The notes: generated from the letters alone by a model not told the origin. Counted from the stretch's first letter, positions 7,986 to 16,786 are shown. The stretch is DNA of 64,000 bases from Prevotellaceae bacterium (GCA_019420585.1 JAHZGX010000019.1:25550-89549), one strand, 5' to 3'. Program-made: numbers and translations.

Positions 7986-7989
7986 CAAA
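7958..7989 (-). promoter_or_regulatory. alaS promoter
   Basis: On the minus strand TTTG (7989-7986), exactly 20 bases, then TACCTTTG (7965-7958) give a perfect -33/-7 pair. The start codon at 7914 is about 44 bases downstream of the -7 box. The two divergent promoters share the same 35 bases, so polymerase cannot occupy both. Confidence 0.8.
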
Positions 7990-8024
7990 GATTTTGGATA
8001 TGAAAAGGGCTTCCCACTCAGATT

Positions 8025-8369
8025 ATGGCACTCAACAAAGACAAGAATCTCAAGAAATACTTCTCCATCAGCGAGGTAGCCACGCAGTTTGGCGTGGCTG
8101 AGTCTGTGTTGCGATTCTGGGAGAAGGAGTTTCCCAACATACGTCCGCGCAAGACGCAACGCAACGTAAGGCAATACACACGCGAGGACATTGAGGAAGT
8201 ACGTACGGTGTACACACTGCTCAAGGTGCGAGGAATGAAGATTACGGCCGCACGCGAGATGCTCTCCAAGAACAAGAAGGGAGCGGCCAACATGACTCTG
8301 GTGCTCAACAAACTGGAGTCCATCAGGAATGAACTCCTGGACATCAGCCGGGAACTGGCCGAACTGTGA
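8025..8369 (+). CDS. MerR-family transcriptional regulator
   Basis: The 114-residue product is a short MerR-like DNA-binding protein. A winged helix-turn-helix is at about residues 10-75 (KYFSISEVATQFGVAESVLR, then RQYTREDIEEVRTVYTLL). A charged helix follows (KITAAREMLSKNKKG), and the C-terminal 30 residues look like a dimerising coiled coil (NKLESIRNELLDISRELAEL). There is no room for an effector domain, so the signal, if any, is unknown. It is read away from alaS from an overlapping promoter and is followed by a hairpin. A protein of this type next to alaS and opposite rel is common in related genomes as far as I recall; targets cannot be read from the sequence. Confidence 0.9.
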   Translation: MALNKDKNLKKYFSISEVATQFGVAESVLRFWEKEFPNIRPRKTQRNVRQYTREDIEEVRTVYTLLKVRGMKITAAREMLSKNKKGAANMTLVLNKLESIRNELLDISRELAEL

Positions 8370-8446
8370 CTGACCGCAAGCCGGACACCCGGCAGTGCCA
8401 CCGCACTCCCCGGGTAGCACAAGAAGACAGCGAAACCCAAGGACAG

Positions 8447-8491
8447 CAGTAATCCCCCGACGAAGACAAGACTATCGCCGGGGGATTACTG
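8447..8491. terminator. terminator between convergent genes
   Basis: CAGTAATCCCCCGACG (8447-8462) and CGCCGGGGGATTACTG (8476-8491) pair over a 13-base loop with one internal mismatch. It sits between the stop of the MerR-type gene (plus) and the end of rel (minus). No long T run follows on either side, so efficiency is uncertain. Confidence 0.65.
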
Positions 8492-8563
8492 TATGCCGCC
8501 ACTCTAATATGGGAAAAGAAAGGAGGAGGCACGGGCAGCATAATGCACTCTCCCACCCACGGT

Positions 8564-10813
8564 TCAGAACCGCACCACGTCCTCGATTTCGGGAATGCGC
8601 TTGAGGTCGCGGCAGATATCCTGCACGTCACTCACATCATGCACACCGAGGCGTATCTCACACTCAAAGATGCCGTCATGCGTATCCACATTGAGGTGCT
8701 GTATGTTCACGTTAAGCTGTTGAGAAAGCACACCGGTAATCTGATGGAGCACTCCCACGTGGTCAATGCCATTGATGTGGATGGTGGCGGAAAAAAAGAG
8801 TTTCTTGTGCGTGTCCCAGTTGGCCGCCAAGATATGGTTGCCGTCACTGGCCTTCAGTTTGGCCGCAACGGGACACTGCCTCTTGTGTATGGTGATGCTG
8901 GTCTTCCCGTCGAAGTATCCGAGCACATCATCGCCCGGGATAGGATGGCAGCAATTGCACATGATATAGCGGCCGATAGTTTCCTCATTGAGTATCAACG
9001 GTTTCTTCTTGTCGATAACCAAAGGCACAGACTCGTCCTGTTGCTGCTCATCGTCTGCATTGTCATGGTGACGCATGAAGAAAGTAAGATACCTGCTCCA
9101 GCCTGTGCGGTCGGGATTCTTGCCATGCACAACGGCCACATCGGCATCCCCCAGCGTGACCACCCCGCTCCCCAAGGCCGCAAAGAACTCCTCACGTGTG
9201 CGCATGTTGTGGAAACTGCGCAGCCTGTCCACGTTCACGCTGTTCACATCCAAGTCCCTCTCACGGAAGAAATCGGCAAACATTTCCTCGCCTTGCTTCT
9301 GCTTCTCACGCTCTTCGCGCCGCAGCACAGCCTGTATCTTCCCTTTGGCCTTGGCTGTGGTCACGAAACCCATCCATTCCGGAGCCACCCTCTGGCTCTT
9401 TGAGGTGAGTATCTCCACCTGGTCACCACTCTGCAGCACATAACTGATAGGCTCCAGTTTATGGTTTACCTTGGCTCCGATACAGTGCGTGCCTAGGAAA
9501 GTATGTATGGTAAAAGCGAAATCCAGCACGGTGCTGTCGGCCGGCATAGTCTTAAAGTCGCCCTTGGGAGTGACTACGAATATCTCACTCGCATACAAGT
9601 TGAGTTTGATGGTGTCCAGAAAGTCGATGGCGTTAGGCTGGGGATCATCAAGTATCTCCTTGATGGTATGCAGCCACTTGTCCAGTTCGTTCTCGCTGTC
9701 TTCCGTGGTCTTCCCGCCTTCCTTGTACTTCCAGTGTGCGGCGAAGCCCTGTTCGGCCATCTCATCCATGCGCTGGCTACGTATCTGTACCTCAATCCAC
9801 CGCCCGGTGTGGCTCATGAGCGTGGTGTGCAGAGCCTGGTAGCCGTTGGCCTTGGGATGGGAGAGCCAGTCACGGAAACGCTCGGGATGGGGCTTGTAAA
9901 TGCTGCTGGCGATGGCATATATCTGGAAACACTCGGCAATCTCGTCCTGCACCCCCTCGCCTGAGAAGATGATGCGCACGGCCAAGATGTCATATATCTC
10001 ATCAAAGCCGATGTGCTTGTTCTGCATCTTCATCCAGATGCTGTAAGGTGACTTGATGCGTGCCTTTATCTCGTATTTCAGCCCCGTCTCGTCAAGCCGT
10101 TCCCTGATGGGAGCCGTGAACTCGTCGAAAATGGAGGTCAGATGCCCCTGCATGTCGGCCAGTTTCTGCCTGATGTCCCGGTACTCCTCGGGATGCTCAT
10201 ATTTGAAACTGAGGTCCTCCAGTTCTTCCTTCACCTTGTTCAGGCCAAGTCTGTTGGCCAGGGGAGCATAGATATAGAGTGTCTCACCCGCTATCTTGTA
10301 TTGTTTGTTGGGCAACTGACTGCCCAGAGTGCGCATGTTGTGCAGGCGGTCAGAGATCTTGATGAGTATTACCCTGATGTCGTCACTCATGGTGAGGAGC
10401 AGTTTCTTGAAGGATTCCGCCTGTGCCGAAGCCTTGTCACCGAAGATTCCTCCCGATATCTTGGTCAGCCCGTCCGTTATCTGCGCAATCTTGGAACCGA
10501 AGATGTTCTCGATGTCCTCCACGGTGTAGTCCGTGTCCTCCACCACATCATGCAGCAAGGCAGCACATATGCTGGTGCTGCCCAATCCTATCTCCTCGCA
10601 GGCAATCTGCGCCACGGCTATGGGATGCATGATATACGGTTCCCCCGAAAGGCGGCGCACCCCCTTGTGGGCCTGCCGTGCGAAGTTGAAGGCTTTCTCT
10701 ATGATTTCCGTGTGCTTGCGGTGGCGTGACTGTAGATACGTGTCCACCAGGTGGCGGTAAGCCGCCTCCACCATGCGCGCATCTTCCTGTTCTCTGCTTG
10801 TCATCTGCTCCAT
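8564..10813 (-). CDS. rel: bifunctional (p)ppGpp synthetase/hydrolase, RelA/SpoT family
   Basis: This long RSH enzyme makes and degrades the stringent-response alarmones in the cytoplasm. The N-terminal HD hydrolase is intact (YIMHPIAVAQ; ALLHDVVEDTDYTVEDI). The synthetase domain follows (RIKSPYSIWMKMQNKH, EIYDILAVRIIF, AEQGFAAHWKYKEG). Then come a TGS domain (FVVTPKGDFKTMPADSTVLD), a zinc-finger-like stretch (MCNCCHPIPGDDVLGYF) and a C-terminal ACT domain. I chose the ATG at 10813, which has a purine-rich AAGGCGGAAG upstream; an in-frame ATG at 10870 would add 19 residues that run through a palindrome. It is the last gene of the parA operon, 70 bases after the transglycosylase gene. Confidence 0.96.
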   Translation of the reverse strand: MEQMTSREQEDARMVEAAYRHLVDTYLQSRHRKHTEIIEKAFNFARQAHKGVRRLSGEPYIMHPIAVAQIACEEIGLGSTSICAALLHDVVEDTDYTVEDIENIFGSKIAQITDGLTKISGGIFGDKASAQAESFKKLLLTMSDDIRVILIKISDRLHNMRTLGSQLPNKQYKIAGETLYIYAPLANRLGLNKVKEELEDLSFKYEHPEEYRDIRQKLADMQGHLTSIFDEFTAPIRERLDETGLKYEIKARIKSPYSIWMKMQNKHIGFDEIYDILAVRIIFSGEGVQDEIAECFQIYAIASSIYKPHPERFRDWLSHPKANGYQALHTTLMSHTGRWIEVQIRSQRMDEMAEQGFAAHWKYKEGGKTTEDSENELDKWLHTIKEILDDPQPNAIDFLDTIKLNLYASEIFVVTPKGDFKTMPADSTVLDFAFTIHTFLGTHCIGAKVNHKLEPISYVLQSGDQVEILTSKSQRVAPEWMGFVTTAKAKGKIQAVLRREEREKQKQGEEMFADFFRERDLDVNSVNVDRLRSFHNMRTREEFFAALGSGVVTLGDADVAVVHGKNPDRTGWSRYLTFFMRHHDNADDEQQQDESVPLVIDKKKPLILNEETIGRYIMCNCCHPIPGDDVLGYFDGKTSITIHKRQCPVAAKLKASDGNHILAANWDTHKKLFFSATIHINGIDHVGVLHQITGVLSQQLNVNIQHLNVDTHDGIFECEIRLGVHDVSDVQDICRDLKRIPEIEDVVRF

Positions 10814-10848
10814 AACTTCCGCCTTATAGGTATTCTTAATTATATATA

Positions 10849-10868
10849 GAACGCGTGCATGCGCGTTC
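10849..10868. promoter_or_regulatory. palindrome in the leader of rel
   Basis: GAACGCG (10849-10855) and CGCGTTC (10862-10868) are perfect complements around a 6-base centre TGCATG, with partial TATATA/TATATT symmetry outside. It lies 36-55 bases upstream of the chosen rel start, between it and the stop of the transglycosylase gene. It may be an operator or an RNA hairpin. Confidence 0.5.
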
Positions 10869-10883
10869 ATTCTATATTATCCC

Positions 10884-12158
10884 TCACCTGACTCTGAGTC
10901 GCTGCCCCGGGTTGATGCGGGTGCTCCTCAAACCATTAAGCCGCTTTATCCTGTCCACCGTAGTATGGTTTCTTTTGGCTATGGCGCCCAATGTGTCACC
11001 CTTGCGTACCCTCACTGTCTGCGAACGCGCGGCACTTGCCGAGCGTGACTTGGACTCTGTCACGGGCACCTCCACCACGGGACTGAGTTTCTCGTCCTGC
11101 ACATAGATGCTGTCTCCGGCCTCCAAGAATGCATTCACCTTGTCGCCAGGCATGCGCAGGATGCAAGGGCGTGCCTCACCGGGAATCAGGCTGGTACGGT
11201 ACTGGGGATTGAGAGCCCGCAGTTCGTCATGCCCTATGCCGCACACCTGCTCTATGCGTTCCATGCGCACGTTGCGCGTAAGCAGAAGCGTGTCTGTGGG
11301 CTGTGGAAGCGTGGTGTTCACGGGGCAGATGTTATGGTCGCAGTAATAGTTCATGATATAGTTGGCTGCGATGAAGGCAGGTACGTAACCCTGCGTCTCC
11401 CGGGGCAGGTAAGAATAGATGGACCAGTAGTCCTTGACTCCGTTGGCACGCTTGATGGCCTTGCTCACATTGTTGGGGCCACAGTTGTAACTGGCTATCA
11501 CCAACGTCCAGTCACCGAAGATGTCATAAAGATCCTTTAAGTAACGTGCGGCCGCATAACTGGCCTTCACCGGATCCCGCCGTTCATCGACCAGGCTGGT
11601 CACCTCCAGTCCATACTGCTTGCCTGTGCCTATCATGAACTGCCAGAGTCCGGCTGCCCCCACCCGGCTCGTGGCTCCAGGATTGAGTGCACTCTCAATC
11701 ACAGGCAGGTATTTCAGTTCAAGTGGCACCTGGTAACTTTCCAGAGCCTCCTCGAAGATAGGTATATAAAAGTTGAAAGCCCCCAGCATCACGCTCACTG
11801 AGCGGCGCAGGCGGCCTCCGTACTGGTCTATGTACTTTCTCACCACGTCATTGTAAGGCATGTCCACCACGTTGGGCAACCTGCGCAACCGTGACTGGTA
11901 CACCTCGGGGGCATAGGTCACCACCTCGCCTGTGGTGTGGCATTCCTCATTGAAGGAAAGATTGTTGCGCACGGCCCAACTCTGCAGCAGGCTGTCCATC
12001 TCCTGTGTCTGCATGCCCTCGGGCAACACCAGTGAGTCATCTGCCGCACCGGCCAGGCTGTCGGGAACTGCTTCCTGCGCCGTGGCCTGCACGGTGCCTG
12101 CCACCAACAACATTGCCGTCAGCGCAGCTGTATGCCATATCATGCTTGTATGTTTCAT
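10884..12158 (-). CDS. lytic murein transglycosylase with LysM domain, MltD-like
   Basis: The 424-residue protein has a signal peptide (about residues 1-28, ending VQATAQE). A lytic transglycosylase (SLT) domain is at about residues 135-285, with the catalytic glutamate in PVIESALNPGATS and the conserved AAGLWQFM and SYNCGPNNVSKAI motifs. It should cut glycan strands of peptidoglycan in the periplasm. A LysM peptidoglycan-binding repeat ends the protein (VRKGDTLGAIAKRNHTTVDR). A central linker region (about 300-370) may hold a degenerate second LysM. It starts 17 bases after the DUF5683 gene within the parA-to-rel operon. Confidence 0.94.
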   Translation of the reverse strand: MKHTSMIWHTAALTAMLLVAGTVQATAQEAVPDSLAGAADDSLVLPEGMQTQEMDSLLQSWAVRNNLSFNEECHTTGEVVTYAPEVYQSRLRRLPNVVDMPYNDVVRKYIDQYGGRLRRSVSVMLGAFNFYIPIFEEALESYQVPLELKYLPVIESALNPGATSRVGAAGLWQFMIGTGKQYGLEVTSLVDERRDPVKASYAAARYLKDLYDIFGDWTLVIASYNCGPNNVSKAIKRANGVKDYWSIYSYLPRETQGYVPAFIAANYIMNYYCDHNICPVNTTLPQPTDTLLLTRNVRMERIEQVCGIGHDELRALNPQYRTSLIPGEARPCILRMPGDKVNAFLEAGDSIYVQDEKLSPVVEVPVTESKSRSASAARSQTVRVRKGDTLGAIAKRNHTTVDRIKRLNGLRSTRINPGQRLRVR

Positions 12159-12175
12159 TCTTTGTCTTGTTTTCC

Positions 12176-12955
12176 TTAGAAGTTCAGGCAGAACTGCAGA
12201 GCCGGCACCCGTTGGCGCGTACGCCCTCCTGCCATGTACGTTTCCATCATCACGGGTTCCATGTGCATGCTCAGGTCCTCACTGATGTCAAATGAAGAAA
12301 GTTCCGCATCCACGTAGGCATCCACCACCGAGAGCAGATACACGCCGGCAAAGGCAAATATACTCATGTCCCTGAAGCGGCGGAAGTGATTCTTCTTGTT
12401 CTTGAATATTTCCTTGAAGCGCTCCTCCTTGCCCGTGATGTCATAGCCCATGGGGAGCATCTTCTCGTAACTCTTCGTGTTGGGGTCGCTGTCCATGATG
12501 TCAAGATAGGCCTGCGAGTAGTCCTTCAGCATCTGGTTGTTCCAGGTGAGGGCATAGGCACAACCTAGGTATCCACCATAAATGATGGGCAGTTTCCAGT
12601 ACTTGCGGTTATATATCTGCCCCCCGCCCGGGAACACGAGCGCAAGCCACATGGAGCGTATTGGGTCTGGGCGGAAAAGGACAGGGCGCCTGTAAGGCTC
12701 AGTCTGCCGCAGCAGGCTGTCGGTCACCGCAGCCATCGCGGCAGAGTCCGGCACGAGCAGGGCAGCCACAAGCGTGTCGGCCGCACCTGCAGGCGCGACA
12801 GCAGTATCTGCAGGTACAGGCTGATGCACAGAATCAGCAGGCAGATCGGGAAATTCCCGAACTACCTGCGCGCGCAGCAAAGCACCCACACTCCAGCAGG
12901 CTACGGCAATGCACACGGCCAGCAGCCTGATACCAGATATATACCTGCGCGGCAT
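12176..12955 (-). CDS. DUF5683 domain protein
   Basis: The 259-residue product has an N-terminal hydrophobic segment (residues about 8-28), a low-complexity linker rich in A, P and D, and a conserved core with FPGGGQIYNRKYWKLPIIYG, which is the signature I associate with DUF5683. It is probably an inner-membrane protein with segments near GGYLGCAYALTWN and IFAFAGVYLLSVVDAYVDA. Its role is unknown; the constant position between parB and the transglycosylase gene in Bacteroidales suggests a link to cell envelope growth or division. The ATG at 12955 shares its A with the parB stop codon (TGATG); a TTG one codon upstream is less likely. Confidence 0.9.
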   Translation of the reverse strand: MPRRYISGIRLLAVCIAVACWSVGALLRAQVVREFPDLPADSVHQPVPADTAVAPAGAADTLVAALLVPDSAAMAAVTDSLLRQTEPYRRPVLFRPDPIRSMWLALVFPGGGQIYNRKYWKLPIIYGGYLGCAYALTWNNQMLKDYSQAYLDIMDSDPNTKSYEKMLPMGYDITGKEERFKEIFKNKKNHFRRFRDMSIFAFAGVYLLSVVDAYVDAELSSFDISEDLSMHMEPVMMETYMAGGRTRQRVPALQFCLNF

Positions 12956-13857
12956 CAACTCTTCAGGTGGTCAAACATTTCCATGATGCGTTCCAGTTCC
13001 GCCTCGTTGGCAAAGGGGATGCTTATCTTTCCCTTACCCTTCTCCGAGCAGGTCAACTGCACCTTGGTCTGGAAGAACTTGCTCAAACTATCACGCAGCA
13101 CGTTGTACTCCGTGCTCAAGGTGGAGCCCTTCTGGCGTATGCGCTTGCCGTCCTTTGCCTTCACGGTACCTCCCTCGGAGAGTTCCTTGACCATCTCCTC
13201 CACACGGCGCACACTCAGTCCGTGAGCCACCATCTCCTCAAACACGTGCAGTTGCGCCTTAGGATCATCCAGTGCCAGCAGGGCACGGGCGTGCCCCATG
13301 TCTATCTGGCGTTCCTTGAGCGCCACCTGTATGGGTGCGGGCAACTTGAGCAGACGCAGGTAGTTGGTCACCGTGGCACGGTTCTTGCCAACCTTCTCGC
13401 TCAGTTGCTCCTGCGTGAGTCCATACTGTTCAATCAGATGCTGATAGGCCAGAGCCACTTCCAAGGCGGTCAGGTCCTGCCTCTGGATGTTCTCCACCAG
13501 CGCCATCTCCATCATGTTCTCGTCATCCACCGTACGTATGTAGGCGGGTATGTGGGTCAGGCCCGCCATCTGGCAGGCCCGCCAGCGCCGTTCTCCGGCA
13601 ATGATTGTGTAAAATCCGTCGGCTGTGTCACGCAGGGTGATGGGCTGCACTATGCCTATCTGTGCTATGCTGTCGGCCAGTTCGCGCAGGCTATCCTCGT
13701 TGAATTCCCTGCGCGGCTGATCGGGATTGGGCTTGATGAGCAGCACGTCCACCTCGCCTATGCTCGACGATCCTCCGGTGCTCACTTCGCTGTTGTCCAG
13801 CAGAGCATCCAAGCCCCGACCCAGTGCCGGAGTACCATATTTCTTCTTTATAGTCAT
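12955..13857 (-). CDS. parB: chromosome partitioning protein ParB
   Basis: ParB binds parS sites near the origin and acts with ParA to separate chromosomes. The 300-residue sequence has the N-terminal ParB/Srx-type nuclease fold region with IIAGERRWRACQMAGLTHIP (the CTP-binding GERRxR motif) and the following ENIQRQDLTALEVALAYQ. The central helix-turn-helix (YGLTQEQLSEKVGKNRATV) recognises DNA, and the C-terminus is a short dimerisation region. The opening KKYGTPALGRGLDALL is the ParA-stimulating motif. It starts 12 bases after parA and overlaps the next gene by one base. Confidence 0.97.
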   Translation of the reverse strand: MTIKKKYGTPALGRGLDALLDNSEVSTGGSSSIGEVDVLLIKPNPDQPRREFNEDSLRELADSIAQIGIVQPITLRDTADGFYTIIAGERRWRACQMAGLTHIPAYIRTVDDENMMEMALVENIQRQDLTALEVALAYQHLIEQYGLTQEQLSEKVGKNRATVTNYLRLLKLPAPIQVALKERQIDMGHARALLALDDPKAQLHVFEEMVAHGLSVRRVEEMVKELSEGGTVKAKDGKRIRQKGSTLSTEYNVLRDSLSKFFQTKVQLTCSEKGKGKISIPFANEAELERIMEMFDHLKS

Positions 13858-13869
13858 GTGTGTCGGTCT

Positions 13870-14637
13870 TTAAGCCTCGTTCTTGCTGACCACCTCTTCG
13901 GCCAGGCTCACGTATGCCTTTGCTCCTGCCGAGTCGGCATCGTAGAGTATGGCAGGCATACCATGCCCCGGAGCCTCGCTCAGTTTCACGTTGCGCTGTA
14001 TCACGGTCTGGAACACCAAGTCACGGAAGTGCCTCCTCACCTCGTCCCTCACCTGGTTGGCCAGGCGCAGGCGACCATCATACATGGTCAGCAGGAAGCC
14101 CTCAATCTCCAGTTCCTGGTTGAGGCGTGACTTCACAATCTTGATGGTGTTGAGCAACTGACTGATACCCTCCAGGGCAAAGTACTCGCACTGCACAGGT
14201 ATGATGACGCTTTGCGCAGCCGTGAGGGCGTTGACCGTGATGAGCCCCAGACTAGGACTACAGTCTATCAACACATAATCATACTCGGCTTTCACATCGG
14301 CCAGGAGCCTCTTAAGGACGGTCTCCCGCGAGCGCATCTTCAGCATCTCAATCTCTGCACCCACCAGGTCCACGTGCGAAGGAATGATGTCCAGCCCCTC
14401 AATGTCGGTCGTGTAGATGGTCTCGCGTATGGGCATCTGTCCGGTCAAGGCATTGTAGATGGTACTGTCCACCTGCTTGCTGTCCACACCGAGCCCACTT
14501 GAGGCATTGGCCTGCGGGTCTGCATCAATCAGCAGGACTTTCTTCTCCATGGTGGCCAGCGATGCTGCCAGGTTCATGCTGGTGGTGGTCTTGCCCACGC
14601 CGCCCTTCTGATTGGCTATTGCTATAATCTTGCTCAT
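13870..14637 (-). CDS. parA: chromosome partitioning ATPase ParA/Soj
   Basis: This 255-residue Walker-type ATPase has the deviant P-loop KGGVGKTTTSMNLAA with the signature lysine, followed by LLIDADPQANASSGLG (Walker A') and DYVLIDCSPSLGLITVNAL (Walker B). It forms ATP-dependent gradients on the nucleoid that move ParB-parS complexes. Length and motifs match chromosomal Soj-type proteins. It is the first gene of the five-gene minus-strand operon and has a -7 box (TACCTTTG) at 14672-14679. Two DnaA boxes lie about 95-120 bases upstream of its start. Confidence 0.97.
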   Translation of the reverse strand: MSKIIAIANQKGGVGKTTTSMNLAASLATMEKKVLLIDADPQANASSGLGVDSKQVDSTIYNALTGQMPIRETIYTTDIEGLDIIPSHVDLVGAEIEMLKMRSRETVLKRLLADVKAEYDYVLIDCSPSLGLITVNALTAAQSVIIPVQCEYFALEGISQLLNTIKIVKSRLNQELEIEGFLLTMYDGRLRLANQVRDEVRRHFRDLVFQTVIQRNVKLSEAPGHGMPAILYDADSAGAKAYVSLAEEVVSKNEA

Positions 14638-14671
14638 TTCGGTATGTCCCTTTCTGTTGTTTTATCAGGTA

Positions 14672-14679
14672 CAAAGGTA
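14672..14679 (-). promoter_or_regulatory. -7 box of the parA operon
   Basis: TACCTTTG on the minus strand, 34 bases upstream of the parA ATG. No TTTG is found at the 19-21 base position, so the -33 element is weak or absent. Confidence 0.55.
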
Positions 14680-14729
14680 TGCTTTTTGAGGCGAATACGT
14701 CATGGCCATAGGAGCGAAATGGAGAAAGT

Positions 14730-14758
14730 TGTGGATAACTCCTACTTTTTGTGGATAA
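14730..14758 (-). promoter_or_regulatory. pair of perfect DnaA boxes
   Basis: TGTGGATAA occurs at 14730-14738 and again at 14750-14758, exactly 20 bases apart and in the same direction. On the minus strand each reads TTATCCACA, the strongest DnaA binding sequence. They lie between the divergent parA and surE transcripts. They could be part of an origin region or a DnaA-controlled regulatory site for the parAB operon. Confidence 0.7.
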
Positions 14759-14828
14759 CTTGCCCTCCGCTTTCCGTTGCGAAGATAACATTTTCTTTCC
14801 GAACGGCAGGCACCTTGACCGAAATTCG

Positions 14829-14836
14829 TACCTTTG
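14829..14836 (+). promoter_or_regulatory. -7 box of surE-lpxB
   Basis: TACCTTTG lies 22 bases before the surE ATG, giving a leader of under 20 bases. The matching -33 position (around 14805-14810) holds no TTTG. Confidence 0.55.
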
Positions 14837-14858
14837 CAAAGCAAAAAAGGACTGATTT

Positions 14859-15620
14859 ATGACTGAAAGGCCCCTTATTCTCATCTCCAACGATGACGGA
14901 ACGGAAGCCCAAGGCATCGGGGAACTCACCCAACTGATGTTCCCGCTGGGCGACATTGTGGTGGTGGCACCCGACAGACCGCGCTCCGGAGCGGCATGCT
15001 CCATGACCGTGACCGACGACATCACACTCTGCCTGCTGGAACGCAGCGCGGAACTTACTCGGTATGCATGCAGCGGCACCCCCGCCGACTGCGTGAAACT
15101 GGCACTTGAACGAGTGGTTGACAGGCGACCGGCACTCGTGGTGTCGGGCATCAACCACGGCGACAACGCATCGGTCAACGTGCATTACAGCGGCACCATG
15201 GGAGCCGTGATGGAAGCATGCATGAAGGGCATCCCGGCAGTGGGATTCAGCCTGCGCACCCGTGACAAGCAGTGTGACTTTGCCCCTTACGGAAATGCCA
15301 TACAACGCATTGCACAGCATGTGTTGCACCATGGCTTGCCACAGGGTACATGCCTCAACGTCAACTTTCCGCAGGTAGAGGCGCTGTGCGGCCTGCGTGT
15401 GTGCCGCATGGCACGTGGGGCGTGGGAATCAGAATGGGAGGAGGCAGACAAGCCGGGCACATTCAGACTCACGGGACGCTTCACCTGCCTGGAACCCGAA
15501 GCCGAGGATACTGACTGGTGGGCACTTGACCACGGCTTCGGGGCTGTGGTGCCTCTGCAAATAGACATGACCAACAGCGGTTACCTGGCCGCACTCAAGC
15601 CACTCGAACAGGAACCATGA
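14859..15620 (+). CDS. surE: 5'/3'-nucleotidase SurE
   Basis: SurE removes phosphate from nucleoside monophosphates. The 253-residue protein has the metal-binding opening ISNDDGTEAQGIGEL, the later SGTPADCV motif, and VVSGINHGDNASVNVHYSGT, which form the active site of the family. Length is normal. Its stop overlaps the lpxB start by 4 bases (ATGA), so the two are co-translated, an arrangement seen in Bacteroidales. Confidence 0.97.
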   Translation: MTERPLILISNDDGTEAQGIGELTQLMFPLGDIVVVAPDRPRSGAACSMTVTDDITLCLLERSAELTRYACSGTPADCVKLALERVVDRRPALVVSGINHGDNASVNVHYSGTMGAVMEACMKGIPAVGFSLRTRDKQCDFAPYGNAIQRIAQHVLHHGLPQGTCLNVNFPQVEALCGLRVCRMARGAWESEWEEADKPGTFRLTGRFTCLEPEAEDTDWWALDHGFGAVVPLQIDMTNSGYLAALKPLEQEP

Positions 15621-16786
15621 GATACTATCTGATTGCCGGAGAGGCCAGCGGAGACCTCCACGCCAGCCACCTGATGGATGCCATCAGGCAGGAAGACCCG
15701 CAGGCAGAGTTCCGCGGCATAGGCGGAGACATGATGGAGGCACAGGGAGCCACGCTCATCCGCCATTACCGCCAGTTGGCCTACATGGGCATACTGCCCG
15801 TTCTGCGCCACCTCCCCACCATACTGGCAGGCATGAAGGCATGCCGTTCCGACATACCGGCCTGGCAGCCCGACGCACTCATCCTGGTGGACTACCCGGG
15901 CTTCAACCTGAGCATGGCCAAGTACGTGCACACGCATACACGCATTCCCGTGTTCTACTACATATCGCCCAAGATATGGGCATGGAAGGAGCACCGCATA
16001 CGTGACATACGGCGGTATGTAGACACCATGCTCAGCATCCTGCCCTTTGAGGTGGACTTCTACGAGCACAAGCACCACTACCCCATCCACTACGTGGGCA
16101 ATCCCACGGTGGACGAGGTGGATGCCTACCTGCGCAGCCACCCTGCCGATGCACGCTCCTTCTGCCTGGACAACGGGCTGGACAGCCGCCCCGTGATAGC
16201 CCTCCTGGCTGGAAGCCGCCGGCAAGAGATACGCGACAACCTGCCTCGCATGGTGGAGGCGGCACTGTCTATGGCAGACCACTACCAACTGGTGGTGGCC
16301 GCCGCACCGGGCATCCCCGATGATTATTACCATGAGGTGCTGGCAGACCAGTACAAAAGACTTAAGGACGGACAACGCCCGGGCATGGTGCGCAACCAGA
16401 CTTACCGCCTGCTGCAACACAGCGCTGCCGCGCTGGTGACCAGCGGGACGGCTACGCTGGAGACGGCCCTACTGAACGTGCCACAGGTGGTGTGCTACTA
16501 CATGTGGGCAGGACGACTGGCCTCACTGGCACGAAGACTGGTGCTGAAGATTCCTTTCGTCTCACTGGTCAACCTGGTGGCCGGCGAGGAGGTGGTGCCC
16601 GAACTGGTGGCCGAGCAGATGAATGTGCGCAACCTGGAGCGACACCTGAAGGCCATACTGCCCGGAGGTGATGCCAGGCAGGCACAACTGGAAGGCTACA
16701 GACGCATGGCAGGCAAACTGGGAGAGCCCGGTGCACCGGAGCACGCGGCACATATCATAGCCGAACGCCTTGCTTCCACCCGCTGA
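15617..16786 (+). CDS. lpxB: lipid-A-disaccharide synthase
   Basis: LpxB (GT19) joins UDP-2,3-diacylglucosamine to lipid X to form the lipid A disaccharide at the inner membrane. The 389-residue protein shows the family opening YYLIAGEASGDLHASHLMDA, IGGDMMEAQG, YYISPKIWAWKEHRI and LLAGSRRQEI, and near the C-terminus SGTATLETAL and the membrane-contact region VSLVNLVAGEEVVPELV. It is complete. Its last 25 bases and the downstream terminator are duplicated near 27 kb, and an inverted fragment of its 3' part is found there as well. Confidence 0.97.
   Translation: MRYYLIAGEASGDLHASHLMDAIRQEDPQAEFRGIGGDMMEAQGATLIRHYRQLAYMGILPVLRHLPTILAGMKACRSDIPAWQPDALILVDYPGFNLSMAKYVHTHTRIPVFYYISPKIWAWKEHRIRDIRRYVDTMLSILPFEVDFYEHKHHYPIHYVGNPTVDEVDAYLRSHPADARSFCLDNGLDSRPVIALLAGSRRQEIRDNLPRMVEAALSMADHYQLVVAAAPGIPDDYYHEVLADQYKRLKDGQRPGMVRNQTYRLLQHSAAALVTSGTATLETALLNVPQVVCYYMWAGRLASLARRLVLKIPFVSLVNLVAGEEVVPELVAEQMNVRNLERHLKAILPGGDARQAQLEGYRRMAGKLGEPGAPEHAAHIIAERLASTR

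Noticed and set aside
14638..14858. Chromosome replication origin
   Set aside because: Only two DnaA boxes, no clear AT-rich unwinding element, no dnaA gene, and the ribosomal operon would oppose the fork. Kept only as DnaA boxes.
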